The notes below the pieces were generated by a model that worked only from the letters and a program-made list of their open reading frames with translations, did not search any database and was not told where the DNA came from. Positions 37,730-48,223 of a stretch of 64,000 nucleotides of DNA are shown piece after piece; positions within the stretch are counted from its first letter, which is position 1; every line of letters begins with the position of its first letter. This DNA is from Micractinium sp. NFX-FRZ (Eukaryota > Chlorophyta > Trebouxiophyceae > Chlorellales > Chlorellaceae), in contig JAPTJF010000289.1 in NCBI GenBank assembly GCA_029339195.1, positions 1-64,000 of the forward strand, read 5' to 3'. The translations under genes and the position numbers were made by a program.

Positions 37730-40700
37730 CTAGTCAAAAGGCATGTACTCTGGGTAACCGGCGTAAGTGAACACGCCGTTGACGGCGTGCATGAGGGCGG
37801 CGCCGGCGCAAATGTTTGCGCGGTCCGCGTCGATCACGATCTGCAGGCAGCACGGGGAGGGCAGGTGGGTCGCTTGTGGGCCGCGGGGGCGGAGGGTGCT
37901 GCAGCAGAGCACCAAATGAAGTGTAACATGTGGGGGACGAGATGATGAGGGGGTGGGACGTTGAATCAGACACTAGCTTGCATCCGCAGGCCAGACACGC
38001 GGGTAGGTTGCACTTGGGTAAGTGGGGCTCTTCAAGACAGCAACGGCAGGCGCAGCACTGAGCAGGTGGCGCCAGGCCGCCAGGGGCCATGCAAAACATG
38101 CTCCTTCTGGCCTGCGCCAGCCGGCGCGCCGGCACCCCGCTTGCTACACTCAGTATGCTTAAGTATAGTAGCCCCCGCTCCCCGCGCCCGTCCCCCTGCT
38201 TGCCTTGTCGACATACTCCATGTCTCCCTTGGCGGAACCGCTTGCATAGAGCCAGACGGCGCCGCCCGTGCGCACTCTGGCGATCAAGTAGCCATCGCCA
38301 TGACTCGACAGCTTGCTCTTGTATGACTGGACAGAGAAAGGCAGGCGGGTGGGGGGGCACGGAGTCAGGGGCGGGGCATGCTGCAGGCCCACTGGGAGGG
38401 TGCGCATGCACGGTGGGGCGCCTGCCGCCACCAGCAGCAGTGTGGTACTGGTGCAGGTGGGGTGAGGACAGGCAAGCACCAATGCCTCACCTCGTTATTT
38501 GCGAACTTGTCAGTTGTGATCCGCCGGCCCAGCACGTGATACTTGAGGACCTGCAGAGCAAAGCCAGGCGACAGGGGTGGCGTTGGTGGAGGGGTGGGTG
38601 AGCTGGCAGGCTGATCAGGGCTCATGATCTGGCAGGCAACGCCAATGTAATCGCAGAGGCGCCACAGAAAACCTACATTCACAGGCAACCCGCCAGGTCA
38701 TTCACAGACTCTCGGGTGCACAAGAGTCAAACCGCGCATCAGCGCGGGGTCGAGATGGGGGAGAGGGAGGGGCACGCCTGACCCCGGGACCAGCCGATGG
38801 CTCAGTGGTCCCTCAGGAACACGCGCTCACCTCAGTGAGCATTTTCTCGTTGTCCAGGAACCTCTTCTTGCTGATACCGTACTCCTTGAAGAAGGCTTCG
38901 AAGGCCTTGTTGTTTGGGAGAAACACGGTGAGCTCCTCTTTGGGGTCGGAGAGCAGCTCGCGGATGGAGCGGTCCGCCTTCTGCAGCAGCCGGGAAGGGG
39001 GGGCGAGTACATGTATAGTATTGGTGCAGGGAAGCACAGCGCGTGGCACGAGAGATAAACAACCAGGGCGGGGCGGTGCTGCTTGACGACACTCTGGTAG
39101 CAGACAGCACGCAACGCAGGCCAGGCAGGGCGGCCCCTATGGCCCACCCACCATGACTGCCTCCTGAAGGATGCTGAACGCCCCCTCCCTCCTGACTGCA
39201 GCGTCATGTTGTGGCAGGCACATCATTTGGTACGAGTGCGGTGTGAGTGCAAAGTGCCGTGCTTGCTGCCGGCGGCAAGCGACCCCAGCTGGCGGCCCGC
39301 CAGCGCCTGCGCCGGCGCCGGCGCCCCGCACCGCCATGCGCCCCCACTGCCCACCCACCGAAGTCGAAGACGTTTTTGGCGCACTTGGGCGTGTCCGCAG
39401 GAGGGTCCCTGCTAGAGGACGGCGCCCGGTCGTTTGGCAGACTGAGTGAGACTGCCTGGCCACCCTGCCTCGAACCCGCCGTTCCTGCAGCTGCGGGCAT
39501 CAGCACGCCGTTGATGGCGTGCATGACGGCGGCGCCGGCGCACATGTCGGCTTCGTCCTTGTCGATCTGCAGGCAACGTGGGGAGGGAGAGGAGCAGGCA
39601 CGGGGGCGACTTGCAGGGCAGTGCGGGTGGAATGTGTGGATGTATGCAAGAGGGTGAGATAGGTGTATGTAAGGTTGCACTTGCTGGCCGGACTGGCGGT
39701 TGGGCTGGCGCTTGGGACTGTGGATCTCAACATCCCACACCAGCAGATCGGCAGCTCAGTGCTGCACGGTTGTCGGCTCAGGTGGCGCCACGCACTCCTT
39801 TTCATGGCCTGCTACGCGGGCCTGGCGCGGCTGATGCAACACGCACGACTCTCCCTGCATGCCTTGGGGTTGCGTCCATCACTGGAGACATAGATGCGGA
39901 TGACGCCCTTGCTGCCGATTTTGACACGCAGCTCGCCGTCGTCGCCACGCAGCTTGCTTTGGAACACCTGGGGCCAAGGCATGGAGTGCAAGTTAATCAT
40001 CCAGAATAGGAGATACTGACTTGGCTAGCGGACTGGTCCCCAGATTACAGGCGGGGGGGGGGGGGGTCCCCAGATTAATATGGGGCCCCAAACTCTCTGG
40101 GGACCTGTGCGCCGCGCCCCGGCCTGACGGCCACATAACCTCCAGTGTGCCAGGCCGCCCCGCCCTTTGGTGGGCCCCCACGTGGCCGCATAATGCCACC
40201 CCAACGGCCCTAGCAAGGGCGGGCAGGCAGGCATAAATCACAACCGCCTCACCCTGCCCTCCCGCGTGAACTTCGCAGTAGGGAGCTGCCATCCCAGCAC
40301 GTGGTACTTGAGGATCTGCATGGCGAGTCCATGCAACAGGGGTGGTGCTGATGTGTGGGTCGGGTTGGGGGAGGGGTGGGTGAGCTGGCAGGCCTCACCC
40401 CTGCAGCTGTCAAGAACTGGCGGGAGCGGAACAGCACAGCTCTGCAATGCAGGCGCATTGCTGAAAGTGACAGGGGTGCCCAACAAACTCTCCTGGAGTG
40501 CAGCGCACGAGCCAAACAGATGCAAACATCCCGGCTGGAACGCAACATTCGAGTGCATGAAGATGGGCATCCGGGCGGGGGGTTGCGGTGAGGGGCCGTG
40601 AGGGTGTGTTGCTGCTGATCAAGTTTCTGGGCCTGCTCACCCACCTCGGTGAGCTGCTTCTCGTTTTCCATGAACTTCTTCCTCGTGATCCCCTCATCAT

Positions 40701-41530
40701 CGAAGAAGGCTTCGAACGCCTTGTTGTTTGGTAGGAACACGGTGAGCTCCTCCTTAGGTTCGGAGAGCAGATCGCGGATGGAGCGGTCTGCCTTCTGCAG
40801 CAGCCACAGAAGGGGAGGCCACAGGAGTGCATCAAATCATGGCGTGTGTGACGTTGTAACAACCGGTCAGGCAGAAGATCGGCATTAATGCAGGCAGTGG
40901 CACAGGAGATACAGAGGTAATGGCAGGACGAGGTTGGGGGTGTGCGGCAGTGCCGCCGGACAAGGCAGCCGCATGCAGGGCAGGCCAGGCGTGCGCTCCC
41001 CCTGGCACACTCGCCTCAATTGCCTCCTCAAGGATGCTGTACTCCCCCTCATTCTTCACTGCGGAGCAATGAGACTTAGTCAAATCACGGGCGTGGATAG
41101 GCAGAGGAGGGAAGCGTGTGCCAGGCACGCTGCCCATTGGTGCCGCAGTTTGCCGACTCCCGTGGCGCACGGCTGGCGCTGGCGCCGGCGCCGCCCGCCG
41201 CCATGCCCGACCCCACACTCACCGAAATCGTACACGTGCTTGGCGCACTTGATGGGTCTTCCGGCGATGGCTGCACAGGAGACAGGAGCGACAAGGGCGG
41301 CGGGGGTGCGGTCACCGTAGGTCCAATCCCTTGGTGTCATCACATGGGCCATCGACTGTGCGGCAGTGAAGGTCCCGGACCTTGCGTTGCTTCGCGCGCG
41401 TTTAATGTGGCGTCAATATGGCGTCTTTGGCCTGCAAGCAAAGCCGCCGGCAAAGGACGGGGCAAGCAACGCGCGACTCACCCGGACCGACAAGGGCCAG
41501 GAGCAGGAAACCGAGCCCCGCCCTCATCAT
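37730..41530 (-). CDS. Secreted protein with two tandem FAS1 (fasciclin) domains
   Basis: Likely extracellular or cell-surface adhesion protein. Exons 5' to 3' on the minus strand: 41530-41482, 41270-41223, 41058-41015, 40794-40645, 40315-40253, 39967-39863, 39566-39359, 39195-39152, 38980-38831, 38550-38491, 38326-38204 and 37840-37730; 1155 nt, 384 residues. A signal peptide (MMRAGLGFLLLALVGPG) is followed by two FAS1 repeats. Each has KCAK(H/N)V(Y/F)DF, a helix (YSILEEAIE / FSILQEAVM), KADRSIR(D/E)LLS, ELTVFLPNNKAFEAFF, LKYHVLG (the conserved H box) and a closing CAGAA(V/L)MHA(I/V)NGV. Introns at 41014, 39862 and 38203 use GC donors. Intron positions and phases match between the two repeats, so the duplication included the introns. 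There is no obvious GPI signal. Function beyond adhesion is unknown. Confidence 0.9.
40050..40070. repeat. Poly-G run flanked by a short direct repeat in a FAS1-gene intron
   Basis: A run of about 16 G is bracketed by two copies of GGTCCCCAGATTA inside the intron between FAS1 exons (39968-40252). It may form a G-quadruplex on the plus strand. A second G run of about 12 lies near 41949. Confidence 0.7.
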
Positions 41531-42638
41531 GGTGCGTGCAATTTGGAGGCGAAGTGTAGTCGACTGACTGAAGAGCGACTCCCTGAAGAGGTGGCTGCCC
41601 TCGGAGTTGGGGCCTGCTGTGCATGCTGACAGCGCTGTGCCCCGCTTACCTGTGCCATGCTTACCTGTGCCCTGCCTGTGCCTTGGCCCTCGGTGTTCAA
41701 TCTCAATTTGGGGCATGTGGGAACAGGTACCCCTTGGCTCTGGCTAGCGCGAATATCTGCTCAGTATAACGCTGGGACCACGCGAATGGGCTTCAAAGCA
41801 CCCCTCTGTCTCAACTTGACCCGCCAGCGCACCGCCCGCCTCATGACTCGCTGCTGCCTCCCCACTGCTCCCCTCCACCGCTGCCCACATTTACCTTGCC
41901 TTGCCACCGCATGCCAGCACCGGTCCGTATGTGTTGGTTGCAGTGAGGGGGGGGGGGGGTCAAACAAGTAGGTGGCTCAAAGGGATGAGCGAGGCGGGGT
42001 CAGGGTGGGTGCGGGGTTGGGTGGAGATGTGGGGAGGGTTTCCCCGGCCAGCGGGGCGCCGGCGGGAAAGGGAGCCAAGAAAATGGATGGTCAGGGCGCG
42101 GCGCAGTGCTGCATACACATACAATAGAGGGGTGTCGACAGCAAGCGAGGTGAGGGTGCGGAGGTAGACTGCAGCTAAGTGCGGAGAGGGACCAGGAAAA
42201 GGCTGTATGGGAAGAAAGGGAGGCGCAAGCAAATCGAAAATGTCCTTGCTGTACATGGCAGGGGATGGTGGAGTGAGGAAAAGAGTAGGCCTGGGTGGAT
42301 GGGTGGGCAGTGTGAGAAGACGAGGGAAAGGGAGGAAGGTGGCACTGGGCGGTGCCTGGAGAGAGGCATGCGCTCGGGGACATGTGCCTGTCTGCTCATT
42401 GCCAACGTGCCACGCTCACGCACGGGCTCCATGTTGGCAGAGAAGGCAGGGCAACCCAAATGTCACCGAACAGGGCCCGGCACGCAGACCAAGAGGGGGG
42501 TTCTGTAAGAGGGTCCCGAGCGCGTTGCGCCGCTTCGTGAGCTGCGCCGCACCGCCTCAAAAGGGCCCATGCCCGTGAGCCGCATCAGAAGGGCCTCGTG
42601 TGCGTGCGCCGCTTCACAAGAGTGCGCCACGCCGCGCC
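41531..42638. other. Intergenic, FAS1 gene promoter and bZIP 3' region
   Basis: About 1.1 kb between two minus-strand genes: FAS1 promoter on the left, bZIP 3' UTR on the right. It includes a G run near 41949 and, at 42530-42670, imperfect tandem units GGGCC(C/T)(C/A)(T/G)GC...GTGAGC(G)CCGCATCAGAA that are echoes of the end of the bZIP coding sequence. No gene is seen. Confidence 0.6.
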
Positions 42639-42670
42639 TCAGAAGGGCCCCGTGCGTGAGCGCCGCATCA
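42530..42670. repeat. Tandem copies of the bZIP C-terminal coding end
   Basis: The last codons of the bZIP gene (42639-42670) are repeated about every 45-65 bases beyond the stop, with AGAAGGGCC and (G)CCGC(A/T)TCA shared. This extends the exon-echo pattern seen in introns to a 3' UTR. Confidence 0.65.
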
Positions 42671-45532
42671 GCTCCCCATCCAGCTGCCCAGCGTGCGGGT
42701 CGGGCGGCGCGGCGGCGGTCGTGATCACCTGCTGCCGCAGGTTCACATTCTGCTGCTTCAGCTCCTCCACCTGCAATAGGGTGCACCACCAAGTGTGTTA
42801 AAATCAACCATAAATCAGGAGTGCTCCTCCACCTGCAATGGGCGGGGAAGCAGCACACATCACCACATCGAATTTCCCGGCATGCCACCTGAGACACCGC
42901 CACAAGCCCGCACTTCTGCTGCCGCTTCCGCTGCCCCACTTGCACAGCAGCATGCTGATAAGAAGACCGCTCTGGGCCCACCCGCAAACTCCATCAGCTA
43001 ACACTACAGTAATATCAGATATCACACAAGAGCAGTAGGTTGGCATCACACCCACCTTCTGCTCCAGCTCTGCGGTGTACTCCTGCCGCTTGGCGCGCGA
43101 GCGGGCCGCGCTCTCCCGGTTCTTGATCTGCACAGCACGACAGACTGGGCATCGTGGTGTGAGCAGGCAGGCAGGCAGGCAGGCAGGCAGATGGGCAGGC
43201 AGGCGGGCAGGCAGGCAGATGGGCAGGCAGGCGGGCAGGCAGGCAGATGGGCAGGCAGGCGGGCGGGCAGGCGGGCGGGCAGGCGGGCGGGCAGGCAGGC
43301 GGGCGGGCAGGCGGGCAGGCAGGACGATGGGCAGGTAGGCAGGCAGGCAGGTAAGGCAGGCCCCTCGCTGGAGTGCTAGGCGGCCCGCCCTCCCACGGTT
43401 GTTGATCTCTGACCAGCACCGCCCAGCTCACCGCTCGCTTGATGGCGCGGGTGTCCTTGTCATCCAAGTCATCCGGCAGCTGCGCCAGCTCAGCAGCCGC
43501 CCGCTCAGCAACCAGCTTGGCCTGCCGGGCGGCCTCCGCAGCGGACAGCGGCCCTGCGGGGGCGCCGCCCTTGCCGCCAGCCGTGCCCTCCCCCGGAGGG
43601 TCCTTGCGCTTCTTGGCGCGGGACGCCCGCGCTGCACCTGCGCCCGCCGGCTTCTGCTGCGGAGGCGGCGGCATGGCGACGGCGTGCGCCGCCGCCGAGG
43701 TGTTGCCGCCGCCGTCGGGTGCGCCGCCGCGTGGGGCGTTGAGCGGGGGCGGGTTGAGGGAGACCTCCCCGCCCATGGGAGGCGCCAGCGAGACGCTGAG
43801 GCTGGCAAAGGGGCCCGCGGGGGAAATGCCGGCGGGCAGCAGGTGCGGCGCCGCGGCGGCGTGCATATGCATTGGCTGCAGGGACGCCGGCGCAGGCAGG
43901 GACGCGATGCCGGCTCGCAGGCTGATGTCGGTGGGCAGCAGGGAGCCAGGTGGAGGCGCCTGCTGAGGTGGCAGCAGGCCGCCGCCAGGTGGAAGCGCCT
44001 GCTGAGGTGGCAGCAGGCCGCCGCCAGGTGGCAGCACCGCCACGTCAGACGACGTAAGGTGCAGTCCCGCGGCATCAAAGATTTGGGAGAGCGTCATGGA
44101 GGGGAGCGGCACCTGGAGGCGGGAGTGCAGGGAAGAGGAGGAAGAAGCAGGGAGGAGTTCAGGATGAGGGGAGGGGTGTGTAGGTGGCGGGGTACGGGGC
44201 AGAAAGGCCACACGCTAAACACACGAGCAGGTCTAGCGGCACACAGCAAGTCCCGTGCTCTCACACATTCCCGTGCACGGCCCCGGCTCTCACGCCTGCT
44301 CACACCTTCGCCACCCCAAGCCTTCCCGCAGCTTCGCCTGTACCCTGCTTGCACCCGCCCACCCACTCACCCACCCGTCACACGACTGCAGGCACACACA
44401 CTAACTCACTCAGAGAGCACCCACACGAGCACCCACCACACACTCACGCGTGCACCTGCCCACCCCTGCCAAGCGCGCCCTTGCCACCCGCTCCCCCCTG
44501 CCTTGCTCCACCTGCGGGGTGTCCTGGGCCGCCTGGGTTGCTTGCGCCCTGCAGCGCCACCAGCACCCATGTAGAGCCTTGCTGCCGCACCACCATTCCA
44601 CCACGCCCCCTCACCTTCCACAGCAGCCAGCCAGCCCACACACCTGCCCACCACCCAGGAGCTCGCCACCAAGAAGCAGGCGCCTCACCTGCGGCTTGTT
44701 CTGCGCCGCCTGGTTCTCTGCGTACCAGCTGAAGATCTGGTCCATCCTGAGGCTGGCCAGCGGCGCAGGCATGCCCTGCTGCGCCTGCATCTGCGCCTGC
44801 AGCGAGGCGGTGCTTGGGGAGAGGGCGCGCTGCAGCGGCTGGGGCAGAGGCTGCGGCGCAGGCCGCGCCTGCGCGGCAGCGGCTGCCGCCGCCGCCTCCC
44901 AGGCTGCCGCGTCCTGCGCCGCTATCTGCTGCCGCTGCTGCTCTGCCGCCGCCTGCTCCGCCGCTGCCTGGGCCGCCGCCGCCTGGGCTGCCGCCGCCTG
45001 TTCTGCCGCCGAGTCGGCAGCGGCTGCCTGCTCCTGATGCTGCATCGCATGCTGCCAGGAGGGGGCGCGCATGAAGGAAGGAAGCGTGTCCAGGGTGGGG
45101 CAGGTGGCCAGGTGCTTCAGAATCTCCTCCTGCGCAGAAGAAACAAACGCGCGCGCAACAGGGGGGCGTCAGGCGGGAGCGGAGCGCCGGCGGGCGGCGG
45201 CAGGTGGACGCGCGCGTATGTCACGGGCAGCGGTCCGCTGGGACACGCCGGCCGGGGTTGAGGGAGGCTGCGGCGGGCGCCCGGGTGTCCGCAACCCCGT
45301 CCAGCGCGCTCACCATGTCCATACTGTGCAGCGTCTTGTCCCCTCCCAGCTGCTCCTCCACCTCTGCCAGAGTGAGATTCAGCACGCTGCTGAACTCAGG
45401 ACCGCCCAACGGGCCCAGCCCAGCCATTTTGGCAGCTGCCTCTGCTGCTATCTCGAAACTGGGCACTCCCAAGCGCGCTATCTGGTTCAACTTCACACAA
45501 ACCGTTGAAGCTGGCCTTTGCCCGCCGCGCAT
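42639..45532 (-). CDS. bZIP transcription factor, plant group-A (ABI5/ABF) like
   Basis: Exons 5' to 3' on the minus strand: 45532-45314, 45129-44689, 44112-43432, 43127-43056 and 42770-42639; 1545 nt, 514 residues. The conserved N-terminal motif SVLNLTLAEVEEQLGGDK followed by LHSMDMEEILKHLA resembles the C1-C3 boxes of ABI5/ABF factors. A long Ala/Gln- and Pro/Gly-rich middle carries a duplicated PPGGGLLPPQQA unit and a likely nuclear signal (ASRAKKRKDPP). The basic region has the invariant N-x7-R (KNRESAARSRAKRQEYTAEL, Asn about 450), and the zipper follows with leucines every seventh residue (LEQKVEELKQQNVNLRQQV). DNA binding as a dimer is expected; targets are unknown. Start 45532 is the only upstream in-frame ATG close to the conserved motif. 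The zipper is only about three heptads. Confidence 0.87.
43160..43350. repeat. GGCA/GGCG minisatellite in a bZIP intron
   Basis: About 190 bases made of 4-base units GGCA and GGCG with periodic GATG interruptions (a higher-order unit of about 28 bases, (GGCA)nGGCGGGCAGGCAGAT). It lies in the intron between the Ala-rich exon and the basic-region exon. The long Pro/Ala/Cys reading frame across it is an artefact of the repeat. Confidence 0.92.
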
Positions 45533-46643
45533 GGGCGAGATGAACCTCCTGAGCTGAGCTGGCGCTCTGCTACGCTCGCTCCCAAAACAAGCAATGAACA
45601 ATGTGCAGGATGCAGCTGAACCCCGTACTTGAGGACAGCGCACATGTGAGCTGCGAGGTGCCAGAACCGCCAGTAGCCCAACAGGGTGGCTGGGCCGAGG
45701 GGCAGCAGCGGCTCACCGTTTGCCTGGAGGGGACACATTGACCCCCCCTGATGTGCACAGGTGCGTGCGCTGTGTTCGCCATCAAGCACACCGTTCGACA
45801 GCCGCTTTAGGCCAAAGGCATGGTGCCAGATGGAGGCAGGATCTCTCTTCACCATGCGCGCCCGCCACCGCACTGCCAGGTGTCGTGCGCAGTGACGCCA
45901 GCTGGCCAGGACCACCTGGCAGGGACTGATCTTCATGTTCCTGCTGTGGTCACGCAGTACAGAGAGCAGCGGGTATGCAGCATGAGGTGCTGATTTGAGC
46001 AGGAGCAGCTGTTAGGGTTTCAGGGCTGCTGCTGCACTGGTTGGCGTAGGACCCCTCCGGCCCGACTGCAGCTTGACGTGTCCCGCACTCTCCCTCCACC
46101 CCCTGCCTTGGGCAGCCCGCTGTCCCCCCGTTCACCCAGCTGGTGGCCATGAAGAGACTGCCAGCCTGGCGGGGTGCCCCCCACACAGGCTGTACCCATA
46201 CGCCTGGGCACTGCCCGCTGCCCTGCTGCCCTGCCCTGCCCTGCCACCTCCTGTCATGCTGCCCGGCGGGGGTATCTGCGGGGAGGCGGTTACAGGCTAG
46301 GATGCCTGCGTACAATAGCACCGTGCCCTAGCGTTGCAGGAGCACAACGTGAAGTGGAATGTGCAGGGGCAGCGCCATTTGTCAAGATGCGGGGAATGAT
46401 GTTGCCACAGTCGGCAGCACCCCATGAGCGGCAGGTGAAGCGGGGCATGCAGGGGCATGCATCAAGATTGAAGAACTACGTTAGACGTGGTTGTGTGACA
46501 TCGGTTTTGAATTCGCATTGGAGGTTAGAACTTGCATTGGCAGCCACGTGCTTGCTGGGGTGGCTGATGGTACAGCGCTGTGTGGCGATTGGTACAGGTG
46601 GAGAGTCACAGGAGCGGCCTTGGGGGCCCGCCAGCATGCTGCG
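45533..46643. other. Intergenic upstream of bZIP
   Basis: About 1.1 kb. The left part is the bZIP promoter and 5' UTR. The right part holds the candidate 3' end of the small minus-strand gene (TGTAA complement at 46290-46294). No other feature is supported. Confidence 0.55.
46290..46294 (-). other. Candidate poly(A) signal TGTAA for the small minus-strand gene
   Basis: It lies about 350 bases downstream of the stop at 46644 on the same strand, which lends some support to that gene being real. It is a short match and may be chance. Confidence 0.35.
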
Positions 46644-46895
46644 TCATTCGGTACGCCCCGCCTTGCTCTGCGCCACGCCTGACGAAGCCTTGAGCGCCTG
46701 GGCAGTGGGGGGAACCAAGCGCAGCCTGGCGGCGTCTGCTGCCTGCGGCTGCCTGGGAGGCGGCGCTGCTACGGCGCTCCTTGAGGCGGCGTCCGTCACG
46801 GCCTTGGCGCCGGCGGCAGCAGCGGCTGCAGCCGCAATGGCGGGTGCGTTGGCCACCAGGGCTGTGGTGATGCAGACGGGGCAGATGAACAGCAT
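46644..46895 (-). CDS. Small unknown protein, 83 residues
   Basis: A single-exon reading frame. It starts MLFICPVCITTALVANAPA with a CPVC pair, continues into an Ala-rich helix-like stretch, and ends in a Pro/Gln/Ala tail. The first 25 codons nearly all end in C or G (CTG TTC ATC TGC CCC GTC TGC ATC ACC), which matches the true genes in this window better than the overlapping plus-strand frame. The hydrophobic N-terminus could be a signal anchor. I do not recognise a family. An upstream exon is possible because an in-frame stretch extends to 46994. Confidence 0.45.
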   Translation of the reverse strand: MLFICPVCITTALVANAPAIAAAAAAAAGAKAVTDAASRSAVAAPPPRQPQAADAARLRLVPPTAQALKASSGVAQSKAGRTE

Positions 46896-48223
46896 GGCGG
46901 CTGGGGGCGGGGGGGTGGTTGCTTCCTGCGAGGCGGGGCCGGGGGCGTACCAGGCGCAGGTGTGAGTGTGAGCCAAGGGGCAGGAAGCGTGCAACTGGGG
47001 GTCTGGCGGCGCTCATATGGCAGGACTCACTTTTGCTGGCGGAAAAAGGGGAGCTGGATAGCTTTGTGATCGATAAAGCCTCTGCTGGAGCAGCAAGAGC
47101 CCCCTGGCCAGCTGGCCGCTGAGTACCAGCGGCAAGCACGCAGGGTACCAGCACCACGCGTAACGCGTGTGTGCGTGGGTCCGGCCAGGGCCCTGCCACC
47201 TTTCACACGCTGCAAGTAATGCTACACGCAGCTGTGCAGCGCGGGAGGGGAAGGGTCGGTGTACCTGCTGGGCTTGCAAGCGCGGCCAACCCTGCTTCCC
47301 CCAGTTGGGCGTCCGGCTTGTGAAGAAGGGTATCGGTGGTTGTGATTTGCCGGGCTCTGTCGCTCTCTGCCCTCTTTTCTGCACTTTGCTGCCACGTGTC
47401 ATTGGTGCTTGCAGCTTCCCTCGCCCTCCCGAAGCGTGGTAAGCGCTGTACGCTGCCTTGATGTGGCCCAAGAGCTTGACTTGCGATTACCAAGTGCACG
47501 AAAACGAGCCGTGGTGCCACCTGCTGAAGCTGCGGCCTTGCCGACATAGGCCGTCCAATGCGCCGCCACCATCACAGGCAGCCACTCCTGCCAACGCCCT
47601 TTCCGCCACTTTCCCAATTGAACAGGCATACGGTACGATTTGCACTGAGTCAAGCAGGTACTAGCGCACCAACATCTGTGGCATAGAAAGCCGATGGCAT
47701 GTGGGCATGGTGGCTGCCACCGATCCGCCCGCCCACCCCTCCGGCCCCTCTCCTCGGAGTCGGCCGCCACACGTCTCCTCATCCATACCTCCTCACCTTG
47801 CTTCCATAGGCCAATTTTACAAAAAGCTTGGCTTTGGGCAACTTTGCCTTCCCCTGGTGCTGTACCAGAGTCCCAGCACCACAGGGCGCCCTGCTGGACC
47901 TTTGCCACGTCTGCTGCCACTGAGCAGGGCAGACCACGCACGCGCCACCAGTGCGGCAGGCATTTGACAAGCCTTGAGTGACTGTGAAATTCACGCAGTG
48001 GCACAGTTTGTTGAGATTGTTGCATTGTGCAGATCCATACAGACGGCTGCGTGGGCCAGCAAGGTGCACAGTAACAGGCAAGCAGTGCCGGCGAGCGGCA
48101 GCGGGCCAGGGCGCACAGGGCCAGCTGTCGCATGCATGCCGCCGCACCACATTCTGGAGGGGTGGGCAGGGGGCGGCTCACCCTCTCTGGCACAGGAGCA
48201 GCCCCGCCCCGGCTGCTGCCTGC
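46896..48223. other. Intergenic, 3' of the splicing-factor gene
   Basis: About 1.3 kb. A minus-strand TGTAA lies at 47817-47821, about 400 bases past the splicing-factor stop. A reading frame of about 260 codons on the minus strand (47399-48193) has mixed codon use and no recognisable domain, so it is not called. Confidence 0.5.
47817..47821 (-). other. Candidate poly(A) signal TGTAA for the splicing-factor gene
   Basis: It is about 400 bases downstream of the stop at 48224 on the minus strand, in a locally AT-rich stretch. The distance is consistent with green-algal 3' UTRs. Confidence 0.45.

Noticed and set aside
39464..39481. tRNA T-arm-like GGTTCGA on the minus strand
   Set aside because: No acceptor, D or anticodon stems fit around it, and it lies within a FAS1 coding exon.
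43015..43431. Continuation of the bZIP Ala-rich frame as Pro-Ala-Cys repeats
   Set aside because: It is a translation of the GGCA minisatellite in the intron; splicing to the basic-region exon restores a proper bZIP.
46174..46965. Plus-strand frame of 263 codons
   Set aside because: It overlaps the better-biased minus frame, has no domain similarity, and its upstream half has poor codon use.
47399..48193. Minus-strand frame of about 264 codons
   Set aside because: Mixed third-position use, no recognisable domain, and it overlaps the likely 3' UTR of the splicing-factor gene. Long open frames arise easily in GC-rich DNA.
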